From Paragorgia papillata (lineage: Eukaryota > Cnidaria > Anthozoa > Scleralcyonacea > Coralliidae): a stretch of DNA of 64,000 bases. The first letter of the stretch is position 1, and each line of letters starts with the position of its first letter. The position numbers and the translations under genes are program-made. The stretch covers positions 3,753,001-3,817,000 of the forward strand of contig JAWNZC010000234.1 in the NCBI GenBank assembly GCA_035771165.1. Direction: 5' to 3'. Shown here one piece after another: positions 29,421 to 36,189 of the stretch. The notes below the pieces were generated by a model. The model searched no databases. It had not been told where the DNA came from and saw only the letters and a list, made by a program, of their open reading frames with translations.

Positions 29421-29699
29421 TTAATAGTTATTAAAATATTCATCTTCATCTTCAAAATCTTCTGGCATCAAAAGATCAAAATCTGCCCATAAATGATAAC
29501 AATGGTTTTCATTATAATTTCTAATATCATATTTACTATATAACAACCAAAGTTTGTATCCTTCATAACTTCCTTTTGAAATTAGATAAATAAGTTTTCC
29601 AATATTAAGCCAGTTTTTGCTCCCAAAGGCACATTCTGTTGCATAGCTGGTGACAATCATATTTATTGAATTTCTTTCCAATTGTGGAAAGAATTTCAT
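29421..29699 (-). CDS. Small protein resembling a primase C-terminal (PriCT) domain
   Basis: 92 residues. The order N-W-L-x-IGKLIYLISKGSYEG, KLWLLYSKYDIR, then CYHLWADF recalls PriCT/D5-type helical domains, where a small helix is followed by W-x2-[FY]S and a final W-x2-F. The primase at 30175 ends in a similar but distinct block, so this could be a free-standing partner domain. The evidence is pattern only. Acidic tail (FEDEDEYFNNY). It lies 9 bp downstream of the 125-residue gene. Confidence 0.4.
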   Translation of the reverse strand: MKFFPQLERNSINMIVTSYATECAFGSKNWLNIGKLIYLISKGSYEGYKLWLLYSKYDIRNYNENHCYHLWADFDLLMPEDFEDEDEYFNNY

Positions 29700-29708
29700 T
29701 TTAAAAAT

Positions 29709-30086
29709 TTAAAGATCATATTTCGAAAGATCTTTGAAAACTGTTTTTGACTTTGGAATTTTTTCTTTACTTTCTTCTGGTTCTTTCTTCCATTTGGAGT
29801 AGGTAATGTAAGTAGTGATTAGGGCCGCCACTGTCCCAATTATTGCACAAGTTGTAGAGATACTTGGTTTTTGCGAAGCTTCAGCGATGCCATTTTTTTC
29901 TTCTGGATCTTCTGCTCTCTCCTTTTCCATTTTAACTTTTTTTCTTAATTTTGCTTCCTTACTTATTGCAGCAAGTTTTTTTCCTTGTGCAACTCTTTTG
30001 GGGTTTTTAACATGGACAGGAGGAGGTGTTTTTGTAATGGTTTGTTCCTGTTTTTGTTCCGGTTCTGGTTTTTGTTCTTGTTCCAT
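29709..30086 (-). CDS. Basic protein with one membrane segment (Polinton)
   Basis: 125 residues. A Glu/Gln/Pro-rich N-terminus is followed by VKNPKRVAQGKKLAAISKEA, a basic K-x-P-x-RV-x-GKKLA stretch that I associate with cnidarian Maverick proteins. Next comes the GIAEASQKPS repeat-encoded segment, one membrane helix (CAIIGTVAALITTYITY) and a polar tail. Possibly binds DNA on one side of a membrane; unproven. CCATTAATAA precedes the ATG. Confidence 0.55.
   Translation of the reverse strand: MEQEQKPEPEQKQEQTITKTPPPVHVKNPKRVAQGKKLAAISKEAKLRKKVKMEKERAEDPEEKNGIAEASQKPSISTTCAIIGTVAALITTYITYSKWKKEPEESKEKIPKSKTVFKDLSKYDL
29866..29900. repeat. 35-bp dispersed repeat, copy in the 125-residue gene
   Basis: Exact inverse of 25277-25311. 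Diverged relatives lie at about 21011-21036 (coding) and 21087-21121 (intergenic). Confidence 0.8.
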
Positions 30087-30121
30087 TTATTAATGGTTTT
30101 GTTGGGATTTGTTGGGATTTG

Positions 30122-30138
30122 CTTAACATCTAGTTAAG
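30122..30138. terminator. Stem-loop after the primase gene
   Basis: Perfect 6-bp stem CTTAAC / GTTAAG with a 5-base loop. It is inside a gap with GATTTGCTTGCC-type direct repeats. Confidence 0.5.
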
Positions 30139-30174
30139 ATTTGCTTGCCAACTAGTTAAAATTTGCTTGCCGCT

Positions 30175-31230
30175 TTATAAATACAGTTTTATAACCCTCT
30201 TGTGTTTTTCCCTTTTTTCATCAGGAATTAAACTTGCATAATGAATTATTGTCCCCAATGAAAAATTTGTTTCAACAGGATTCTCCCAAAATGTTTCGCA
30301 AGCATCTTCGTCATATTTTTCAGGACATTTTTGCGAGAATAGGTGCCAAAGGTTTTTTCCATATTCTTCTCCATGTGTTTCGTTGTACAAAGCAAAACCC
30401 ACAGACCTCCATGTTGTGTAATCTTCAGCTATATCTTTTGGTATCTGGTCAATGTAATTTTTTAAAACCTCCTCGCTTTTTGGTATGTGGTCGTCAAAGT
30501 CAATATGGGTTCCACTTCTTTCTTTCTGTTCAATTTCTGGTAAAAAAGATAGTTTGCTAACAGAGGTATGTTTCTTTTGTCTAACAGAAAGTAAATATAT
30601 TAATTCATGGTTAGAATATTGACTCGCCACATGGTTCCTTTTTTCTTCAATAATGTAACTTAAAAGATATGGATCTGACTCTGGACTCTTTTTAGAACCA
30701 TACAAAAACCAGTTTCCAGCAATGACAGCATTATCAAGTTGGATGGTTGTTTCTTTTTGTACAAGTTCGTTTATATACTGTCTCCCCCTTTGTGTTAACC
30801 AAACATATGGAAAATGTAAATGGAAACCATTTTTATAAGTTTTTTCATCTTTGAAATATCCTGGTTTTTCCAAAACAAAACAGTCCAAGTTTGTTTGGTC
30901 AACAAGAAGTTTTTTCAATATTTTTTGGAATAGTTTTGCCAATTTTAGGACTTTTTTTTCAGAATATAATGGTTTTGGCTCCTTAAGTTTTTTACTAAGA
31001 TCAATGTCAACAATGACTGGACCAATGTCTGTTGTTCTTTCCAAAAGATATTTGTTAAAATTTCCAGAGCTTGACAAAAATGTGTAGGCCCTTGTGTATT
31101 TTTTAAGTAAATTTGCTTCATTTTTTACAGAATATGATCTTTTGTTGAAAATATCCATATGTGTAATGTTTTCTTTACTGAAACTTTCATACAACAAAGA
31201 CGATAATGTGTTTGTTTTAAACTTAGACAT
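30175..31230 (-). CDS. AEP-superfamily primase with PriCT-2-like C-terminus
   Basis: 351 residues. The archaeo-eukaryotic primase core is visible: motif I IVDIDL (D75, D77), motif II GFHLHFP (H137/H139) and motif III region LDNAVIAGNWFLYGSKK (166-181) followed by SDPYLLSY. This order matches the primase half of viral D5-type proteins. Residues 255-320 (AEDYTTWRSVGFALYNE, LWHLFSQKCPEKYDEDAC, FWEN) fit PriCT-2. There is no superfamily-3 helicase after it, so it is a stand-alone primase. That is odd beside a protein-primed polymerase. CATATAATAAAAGAAAGA leads the ATG. Open. Confidence 0.8.
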   Translation of the reverse strand: MSKFKTNTLSSLLYESFSKENITHMDIFNKRSYSVKNEANLLKKYTRAYTFLSSSGNFNKYLLERTTDIGPVIVDIDLSKKLKEPKPLYSEKKVLKLAKLFQKILKKLLVDQTNLDCFVLEKPGYFKDEKTYKNGFHLHFPYVWLTQRGRQYINELVQKETTIQLDNAVIAGNWFLYGSKKSPESDPYLLSYIIEEKRNHVASQYSNHELIYLLSVRQKKHTSVSKLSFLPEIEQKERSGTHIDFDDHIPKSEEVLKNYIDQIPKDIAEDYTTWRSVGFALYNETHGEEYGKNLWHLFSQKCPEKYDEDACETFWENPVETNFSLGTIIHYASLIPDEKREKHKRVIKLYL

Positions 31231-31269
31231 TCTTTCTTTTATTATATGTTTTTTTTCTTTTTTTCTTTT

Positions 31270-32802
31270 TCAATTAATTTTTAACATGTTAATTTCAACA
31301 TCCCAAACACTAAAAAACAAATATGTATAGTAGTCGCCAAAGGAAGGAGAAACACTATGTAAAGATACTTTGGTCCCCTTTATTATGGAAGCAATACCTT
31401 CGCAAAAAATATGGTGGGGAACTTTTTCATTATATGTCTGACCCATGGTTGTTGTTTCAAAATCTGCAAGTTTGTTTGATCTGTTATCAACATCTCCATG
31501 GTAAATACATGTTGTCAAATCAAAGTACTTATTGTATAGACTGGTATCGTGCCAAGTGGATGTTTTAGAATTTTGATCAATTTTATGTCCATCTGGTTGT
31601 AGTAAAAACCAATATTTTATTAAATATTTTCCAGATTCTGTTGCCGTAAATGTTAGCAAAGTGCTGTTGTTCCATGAATTATCCCAAACTCCAGCTTTGT
31701 GGTCTGTTTTACCACCAGTTTTTCGATACTTTTTTATTCGCGTAAAATTTCCAGCTTGTCCTGTGGCTCCAGTAACTCCTCTTAACCCTCTAAGACCCCT
31801 TTGTCCAGTTGTTCCTTTTCCTCCTGGCAGTCCTTGAGGTCCTTGGTCTCCTTGGTCTCCTTTGGATCCTTGATCTCCTTTGTCTCCTTTGGTTCCTTGG
31901 GGTCCTTGGGGCCCTTGCGAACCTGTGTTGCCAGTGGTTCCTTTGGATCCTTGCGAACCTTGGCTTCCTTGTGGACCTTGGGCTCCTTGTGGACCTTGTT
32001 GTCCTGTTGCCCCAGTGTTTCCTTTGTTTCCTTTTGCCCCATCATCTCCAGGATCTCCTTTGTCCCCTTTTTGAGCGGCTGTACCTGCCATACCTTTGTC
32101 TCCTTTGTCGCCTTTGTCTCCTTTGGAACCCTTTGCACCTGTGGTTCCATGATCTCCTTTGTCTCCTTTGGTTCCTTGGGATCCTGTTGCACCTGCTAAT
32201 CCAGAGTTACCTCTGTCGCCTTTGTTTCCTTGGAGACCTCTAATACCAGTATCGCCTTTGTCTCCTTTGGTTCCTTGCAAACCCCTGTCGCCTTTGTCGC
32301 CTTTTGGTCCTGTGGGTCCTGTGTTACCTTGGTCTCCTTTGTCGCCTTTTTGAGCTGCTGTACCTGTTGAACCTGTTAAACCTCTGTCTCCCTTGTCCCC
32401 TTTGTCTCCTTTGGAACCTTTGTCTCCTTTTACACCTGAAGACCCTTGGGAACCTTGTGGTCCTGTGTTACCTTGGTCTCCTTTGGTCCCTTGCAAACCT
32501 TGGTTGCCTTTGTCTCCTTTGTCTCCTTTTGCACCTGAAGAGCCCTGAATTCCTTGAGACCCTTGGGACCCTGTGTTACCAGTGGTTCCTTGGACTCCTT
32601 GAGACCCTGTTAAACCTTTGTCACCTTTATCGCCTTTAGACCCTTTTGGTCCTTGGGATCCTGTTGCACCTGTTAAACCTCTATCGCCTTTGTCGCCTTT
32701 TACACCTGTATCTCCTTGGGGTCCTTGTTCCCCTTGTTCTCCATCTGCTCCTCCACTTCCATAAGAATAATCTGGGTCATCATATCCATAGTAATAACTC
32801 AT
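31270..32802 (-). CDS. Collagen-like fibre protein with C1q/TNF-like head (putative)
   Basis: 510 residues. MSYYYGYDDPDYSYGSGG begins the protein. From about residue 20 to 355 come some 110 Gly-X-Y triplets rich in GDKGDKG and GPQGSQG. The C-terminal ~155 residues form a globular domain (LLTFTATESGKYLIKYWFL, ASIIKGTKVSLHSVSPSFGD, YTYLFFSVWDVEI) that looks like a C1q/TNF beta-sandwich. A trimeric collagen stalk with a receptor-binding head is the likely shape, as in some viral fibres. The N-terminal tag is shared with the next gene and may attach it to the capsid. Strong codon-level repetition; frames on the opposite strand are shadows. Confidence 0.85.
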   Translation of the reverse strand: MSYYYGYDDPDYSYGSGGADGEQGEQGPQGDTGVKGDKGDRGLTGATGSQGPKGSKGDKGDKGLTGSQGVQGTTGNTGSQGSQGIQGSSGAKGDKGDKGNQGLQGTKGDQGNTGPQGSQGSSGVKGDKGSKGDKGDKGDRGLTGSTGTAAQKGDKGDQGNTGPTGPKGDKGDRGLQGTKGDKGDTGIRGLQGNKGDRGNSGLAGATGSQGTKGDKGDHGTTGAKGSKGDKGDKGDKGMAGTAAQKGDKGDPGDDGAKGNKGNTGATGQQGPQGAQGPQGSQGSQGSKGTTGNTGSQGPQGPQGTKGDKGDQGSKGDQGDQGPQGLPGGKGTTGQRGLRGLRGVTGATGQAGNFTRIKKYRKTGGKTDHKAGVWDNSWNNSTLLTFTATESGKYLIKYWFLLQPDGHKIDQNSKTSTWHDTSLYNKYFDLTTCIYHGDVDNRSNKLADFETTTMGQTYNEKVPHHIFCEGIASIIKGTKVSLHSVSPSFGDYYTYLFFSVWDVEINMLKIN

Positions 32803-32811
32803 GTTTATTTA

Positions 32812-32846
32812 TATGAAGTTTAACTAATCATCATGTTGAGCTTCAT
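32812..32846. terminator. Imperfect stem between LamG-like gene end and collagen gene start
   Basis: ATGAAG ... CTTCAT inverted pair extended by partly paired bases. TTTATATGAAGTTT also occurs twice as a direct repeat here. Weaker than the other hairpins; may instead be promoter-related. Confidence 0.3.
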
Positions 32847-32849
32847 TAT

Positions 32850-33674
32850 TTATATGAAGTTTCCATATTCCTTCATCATATCCTTATTAATTTTTACAAT
32901 CTCGGCTGGCAATAATGGACCATGAACAATTTTAATCCCATAAATTTTTCCTTTTAGCTGGGTACTATTTGAGGGAGCTCCACTCAATCTTTTATTTAAA
33001 AAAACAGATCCAAATGGACTACCTATATCTGCAAGGTCGGATTCAAATTCTGATCCTGCCAACTTTTTACCATTTATGTATACACAGGAACCGGTTCCCA
33101 ACCAATGGCAGGAAATTATGTGTTTGCTAAGAATGCTATGGGGGCCAACAATATTTACTGTTTTTTTAGTGCTTTCTCTTATACCACCAACTATTAATTT
33201 GGAGTAAGAGTAGGATTTAAAGCTAAGATATTTATCATAATTACCATTATCATTCCCAATAAGATAACACCAATCGCCGGGAACAGATGTGTCAACAACA
33301 GTACAAACAACAAAAACAGAAACATCATTAAACTGCAAATCAGTGTTGCAAAATAGCATGTAATTTCCCCCTGTGTTTTCAATGTAATCTATACCTGGAC
33401 CAATGGGATCCGAGCCAAATGTTGGAGCCTTGGTTTTGTCATCTTGCCATAAAACAGAGTTTCCACTTCGGGCTTGGGTTATTCTTCTTTCTCCATTAAC
33501 AGTTTCAAATGTTTTAGTAGCTTTTGTTATGTTAAGATCAAAAACAGTCCTGTAATTTTCATCAGGTGTTAGGGAAAGGTTTTTTAACTTTCGTTCAATT
33601 TCTCTAATTTTCTTTTCCATGTCAAAATCTTCAAATGATCTTCTCTGTCTACCATATCCATAATAATAACTCAT
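32850..33674 (-). CDS. LamG/lectin-like spike protein with coiled-coil stalk (putative)
   Basis: 274 residues. It starts MSYYYGYGRQRRSFEDF, sharing MSYYYGY with the collagen-like protein 47 bp downstream. A short coiled coil follows (MEKKIREIERKLKNLSL), then a ~200-residue beta-rich domain (FVVCTVVDTSVPGDWCYLIG, IISCHWLGTGSCVYINGKKL, GKIYGIKIVHGPLLPAEI). The C-terminal pattern IYGIKIVHGPL-x3-EI is typical of concanavalin/LamG folds in tail and surface proteins. Likely a second receptor-binding fibre. CCCCTAAATAAATA leads the ATG. Confidence 0.7.
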   Translation of the reverse strand: MSYYYGYGRQRRSFEDFDMEKKIREIERKLKNLSLTPDENYRTVFDLNITKATKTFETVNGERRITQARSGNSVLWQDDKTKAPTFGSDPIGPGIDYIENTGGNYMLFCNTDLQFNDVSVFVVCTVVDTSVPGDWCYLIGNDNGNYDKYLSFKSYSYSKLIVGGIRESTKKTVNIVGPHSILSKHIISCHWLGTGSCVYINGKKLAGSEFESDLADIGSPFGSVFLNKRLSGAPSNSTQLKGKIYGIKIVHGPLLPAEIVKINKDMMKEYGNFI

Positions 33675-33691
33675 TATTTATTTAGGGGTTT

Positions 33692-33730
33692 CTAAAATTT
33701 CGGAAATTGTTCTTGGTATTCGGAATTCAT
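33692..33730 (-). other. 12-codon mini-ORF before the LamG-like gene
   Basis: ATG after AAATAAATAAAACA, the same kind of start context as real genes, opens a frame of 12 codons ending TAG just before the next gene. It may be a leader ORF or the stump of a lost gene. Confidence 0.25.
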
Positions 33731-33757
33731 TGTTTTATTTATTTAAAGGAAAAAATC

Positions 33758-33775
33758 TTTAACATTTTTGTTAAA
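33758..33775. terminator. Stem-loop after the coiled-coil gene
   Basis: Perfect 7-bp stem TTTAACA / TGTTAAA with a T4 loop, 15 bp past the stop. Confidence 0.6.
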
Positions 33776-33790
33776 AATTTTTGGTTTTTT

Positions 33791-34218
33791 TTAAAGTTCA
33801 TTTATGGTCTCTTCTGTAAATTGAGGTCTTTTGGTTTTTAGTACCAAGGTTTCCTGTTTGTTGTTTTCTTTAAGGTCTTTAATGGTGTTTTCAAATGTTG
33901 CAATTTTTTGTTTGGTTTTTTCTTTAGGTCTTTAATGGTGGTTTTCAATGTTGCATTTTTTTCTTCAAGATATTCAATGATGTATTTCTGTTTGGTTGCA
34001 AGTGTTGTATTTTTTTCTTTAAGATCTTTAATAGTGTTTTCCAATGTTGTAATTTTTTGTTCATTTTTTGTAAAATTGACGCCAAAGTTTATGATGCTGG
34101 TTCTCAGTGTTTCGTATCCTTCATCATAATTTGAACCCATGTGTTTCCGTTTGGTTGTAATTTCTTCAAGTTTTTCGGATCCTTCTTCAAAATTTTTAAT
34201 TGTTTCATTTGAGTTCAT
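33791..34218 (-). pseudogene. Coiled-coil protein with one frameshift (Polinton)
   Basis: From the ATG of MNSNETIKNFEEGSEKLEEI the frame encodes repeated coil units (ITTLENTIKDLKEKN and the like, period about 30 residues). Near 33920, in an A6/T6 run, the coil register (KIATFENTIKDLKENNKQ) moves to another frame, which stays open to the stop at 33791. The original frame instead runs to a low-complexity Lys/Thr tail ending at 33838. A one-base loss is likely, real or from homopolymer sequencing error. Probably a stalk or scaffold protein. Confidence 0.55.
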
Positions 34219-34263
34219 TCTTATTTTTTTTTATTTTTTTTATTTTAAAAAATTCAATTTACA

Positions 34264-34280
34264 AACATTTTAAAAATGTT
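34264..34280. terminator. Stem-loop after the 66-residue gene
   Basis: AACATTTT / AAAATGTT inverted pair around a single A, so the effective loop is larger. It ends six bases past the stop. Confidence 0.5.
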
Positions 34281-34285
34281 GTTTC

Positions 34286-34486
34286 TCAAAAAACTGTATC
34301 ATATACACCAGTTCTAACTAACATTTGGACTTTTGTTTCGCCTGGGTGTATATAAGTGCAAACTGTTTTAGGGTTTGTACTTTTGTTAAAATATATAATG
34401 TTTGGTTTTCCACCTGGATATTTTGTAAAACCTACCCACATACATCCTTCTCTGTCTGGACATAAGTTACTTCGTTTGGTATTCAT
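34286..34486 (-). CDS. Small unknown protein, 66 residues (Polinton)
   Basis: The protein reads MNTKRSNLCPDREGCMWVGF, then YPGGKPNIIYFNKSTNPK and a short tail. It has three cysteines, no membrane segment and no known family. It is the first minus-strand gene inside the right TIR. TTCTAAATAA abuts the ATG and a hairpin follows the stop, which supports it as real. Confidence 0.5.
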   Translation of the reverse strand: MNTKRSNLCPDREGCMWVGFTKYPGGKPNIIYFNKSTNPKTVCTYIHPGETKVQMLVRTGVYDTVF

Positions 34487-34494
34487 TTATTTAG

Positions 34495-34852
34495 AAAAAC
34501 CCCAAAACCTTCCAAACCCCCAACCCCAAAAAATTTGAAAACTTAAAACCTCCCAACCCCAAAAAATTTCGAAAACCCCCTCCTGAAAATTTTGGAAAAA
34601 TTTCGAAAACCCCCTCCTGAAAATTTTGGAAAAATTTCGAAAAACCCCTCCTAAAAATTTTGGAAATGTTTTTAAAAACCCCTCCTGAAAATTTTGGAAA
34701 AATTTGAAAACCCCCTCCTGAAAATTTTGGAAAAATTTGAAAACCCCCTCCTGAAAATTTTGGAAAAATTTGAAAACCCCCTCCTGAAAATTTTGGAAAA
34801 ATTTAAAACCTCTTTTACAAAAATGTCCCAGGAACGTCGTTTTAACACTACT
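34495..34852. repeat. Polinton right TIR with about 7 minisatellite units
   Basis: This is the inverse of the left TIR with about seven units of CCTCCTGAAAATTTTGGAAA. Relative to the left end it has about two extra outer and one extra inner unit. The inner part (CCCCAACCCCAAAAAATTT) is partly shared. Frames read through this array are artefacts. Confidence 0.85.
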
Positions 34853-36189
34853 TGTCTCGTATTGACTCGTTTGACTTTGGAACAATTCTGATTGTGGTAT
34901 ATTCCGTTCGAAGAAGGTCCCTGCTGAGTGTAGCTCATCGCCACGTTTATTCGGTGGGGCAAAAGGCATTAAAATTTACGAGTTCGCTTCAGAGCTTGGC
35001 AATACTAGAGCCGCGTCGGAATTTCTTCGTATTTACGGCTTCTTTTAGTGAAGGTAGTTCTCTTTAATATGTTGCACCGTTCGTTTATATTTGACGTGTA
35101 TATTTCAATGAGATTCTTATTAATATGTACCATGCACGAACAGCCAGCAGTGTGCTGTCTAATATCGTCTATCGCCTATCGATTTCAAATTGCTGTCGTC
35201 TTCTGTGTTTGATTTAATTATATAATGGGAAACGGGTTGATTGCTTTGAAAAATGTTCGATTAAATTGTTCGGATTAGAACTATGATTAGAATTGTGCTT
35301 CGTTGTCAGTTTTCGTGTCTCAAATACTGTTTATTTATAAACATTCACTAAGCTCCATCGTTATATAGGCCTTTGAATTTGAACAACCAATCAGATCGCG
35401 ATGATATATGGATTCCCCCAGAGCCTTTTCAGCGCGCCAGCACGGGAGAGGCTCTGGGGACGAGAATGATTTTAACTTACATCGAGTTCACTGATACTAA
35501 ATAGCTTAATTAATTTGGAAGTTGATCGAATATTTACTTCGTTTAAAAAACACGTATCTAGAATTAACTAAAATAGCACAGTTATGAATGAGCATGTGTA
35601 TCAAAGTGCTTTCTTGATTCAGGAATTTGTGTGGTATATGTTCGCTGTGTCAGCGTTAGCCTGCGAGCCGGCCCTTGGGTAGTCTCCTTCGCAGACGTTC
35701 TAATGGCTCGCTATCTCTTGGGTAGTTAGCTATCAAATTTGAATGCCGCCCCTTCTAACCGGTTGTCAATAGCGACCAATCACAAACCAGACGCGCAATG
35801 TAAACAAAGAAAACGGTTTTACTTCCTCGCCAGACTAATACGCTAATGAAATATTATTTGGAACAATGGTTCGCACATTTTGGACAGTATAACAAGTTTC
35901 ATAAAACGCAGAATCTTGAACTCTACATCAAATGAAAGCTCATTCAACATATAACAACATACGTACACAATATATTTCAACGATGCGTAGTTCTGAAATT
36001 ACTAGTCATCTTGTTCCACAAATGACAAGATAATGATATGCCGTATAGCCGCCATGCCACTTCGGTACGTCCTGTCTGACTTTTTCCTATCTCTATATAT
36101 TTAATTTTCGGCATATCGAGTGGAAGAACTGAAAAGAAGGAGCCGGAGTCAGACTTTAACTTTGCCTGGCCATAGGAACTTCAGTCATA

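Larger units (their letters stand above)
14736..34852 (-). mobile_element. Maverick/Polinton (integrated virus-like DNA transposon), near complete
   Basis: TIRs begin AGTAGTGTTAAAACGACG and end with the inverse. A perfect 6-bp duplication TGTCTC abuts both ends (14730-14735 and 34853-34858), the length known for Polintons. Inside are the diagnostic genes: protein-primed PolB, rve integrase, A32-like ATPase, double-jelly-roll capsid protein and a penton-like protein. Most large genes, including all virion and replication genes except one spanning 22405-22968, run on the minus strand; four run on the plus strand. Perfect TSD and open large ORFs suggest a fairly recent insertion. Unusual cargo: AEP primase, TFIIB-like protein, collagen-like fibre; no recognisable adenain protease. 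Confidence 0.95.
14533..35468. mobile_element. Mutator-like non-autonomous element, copy 2, split by the Polinton
   Basis: It carries the same TIRs as copy 1 but in reverse orientation. It is flanked by the perfect 9-bp duplication ATTTTAACT (14524-14532 and 35469-35477). Left part 14533-14735, right part 34859-35468, about 813 bp without the Polinton. It lies 38 bp from copy 1 inside the same hAT element. Confidence 0.88.
12610..35493. mobile_element. Non-autonomous hAT element, copy B, interrupted by two Mutator-like elements and the Polinton
   Basis: The ends CAGTGAACTCGATGTAAG and its inverse are flanked by the perfect 8-bp duplication ATACTAAA (12602-12609 and 35494-35501). Removing the inserted elements leaves about 1.1 kb, close to copy A (1072 bp). 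It shares the same subterminal TGAGGCAAAA-GTTCCA block. It is the outermost shell of the nest. Confidence 0.88.

Noticed and set aside
31801..32639. Several long plus-strand ORFs (Leu/Cys- or Pro-rich) over the collagen-like gene
   Set aside because: They are the opposite-strand reading of Gly-X-Y codons; no independent coding features.
34487..34969. 160-residue repetitive minus-strand ORF in the right TIR
   Set aside because: It reads through the 33-bp TIR minisatellite and beyond the element border; the repeat explains it.
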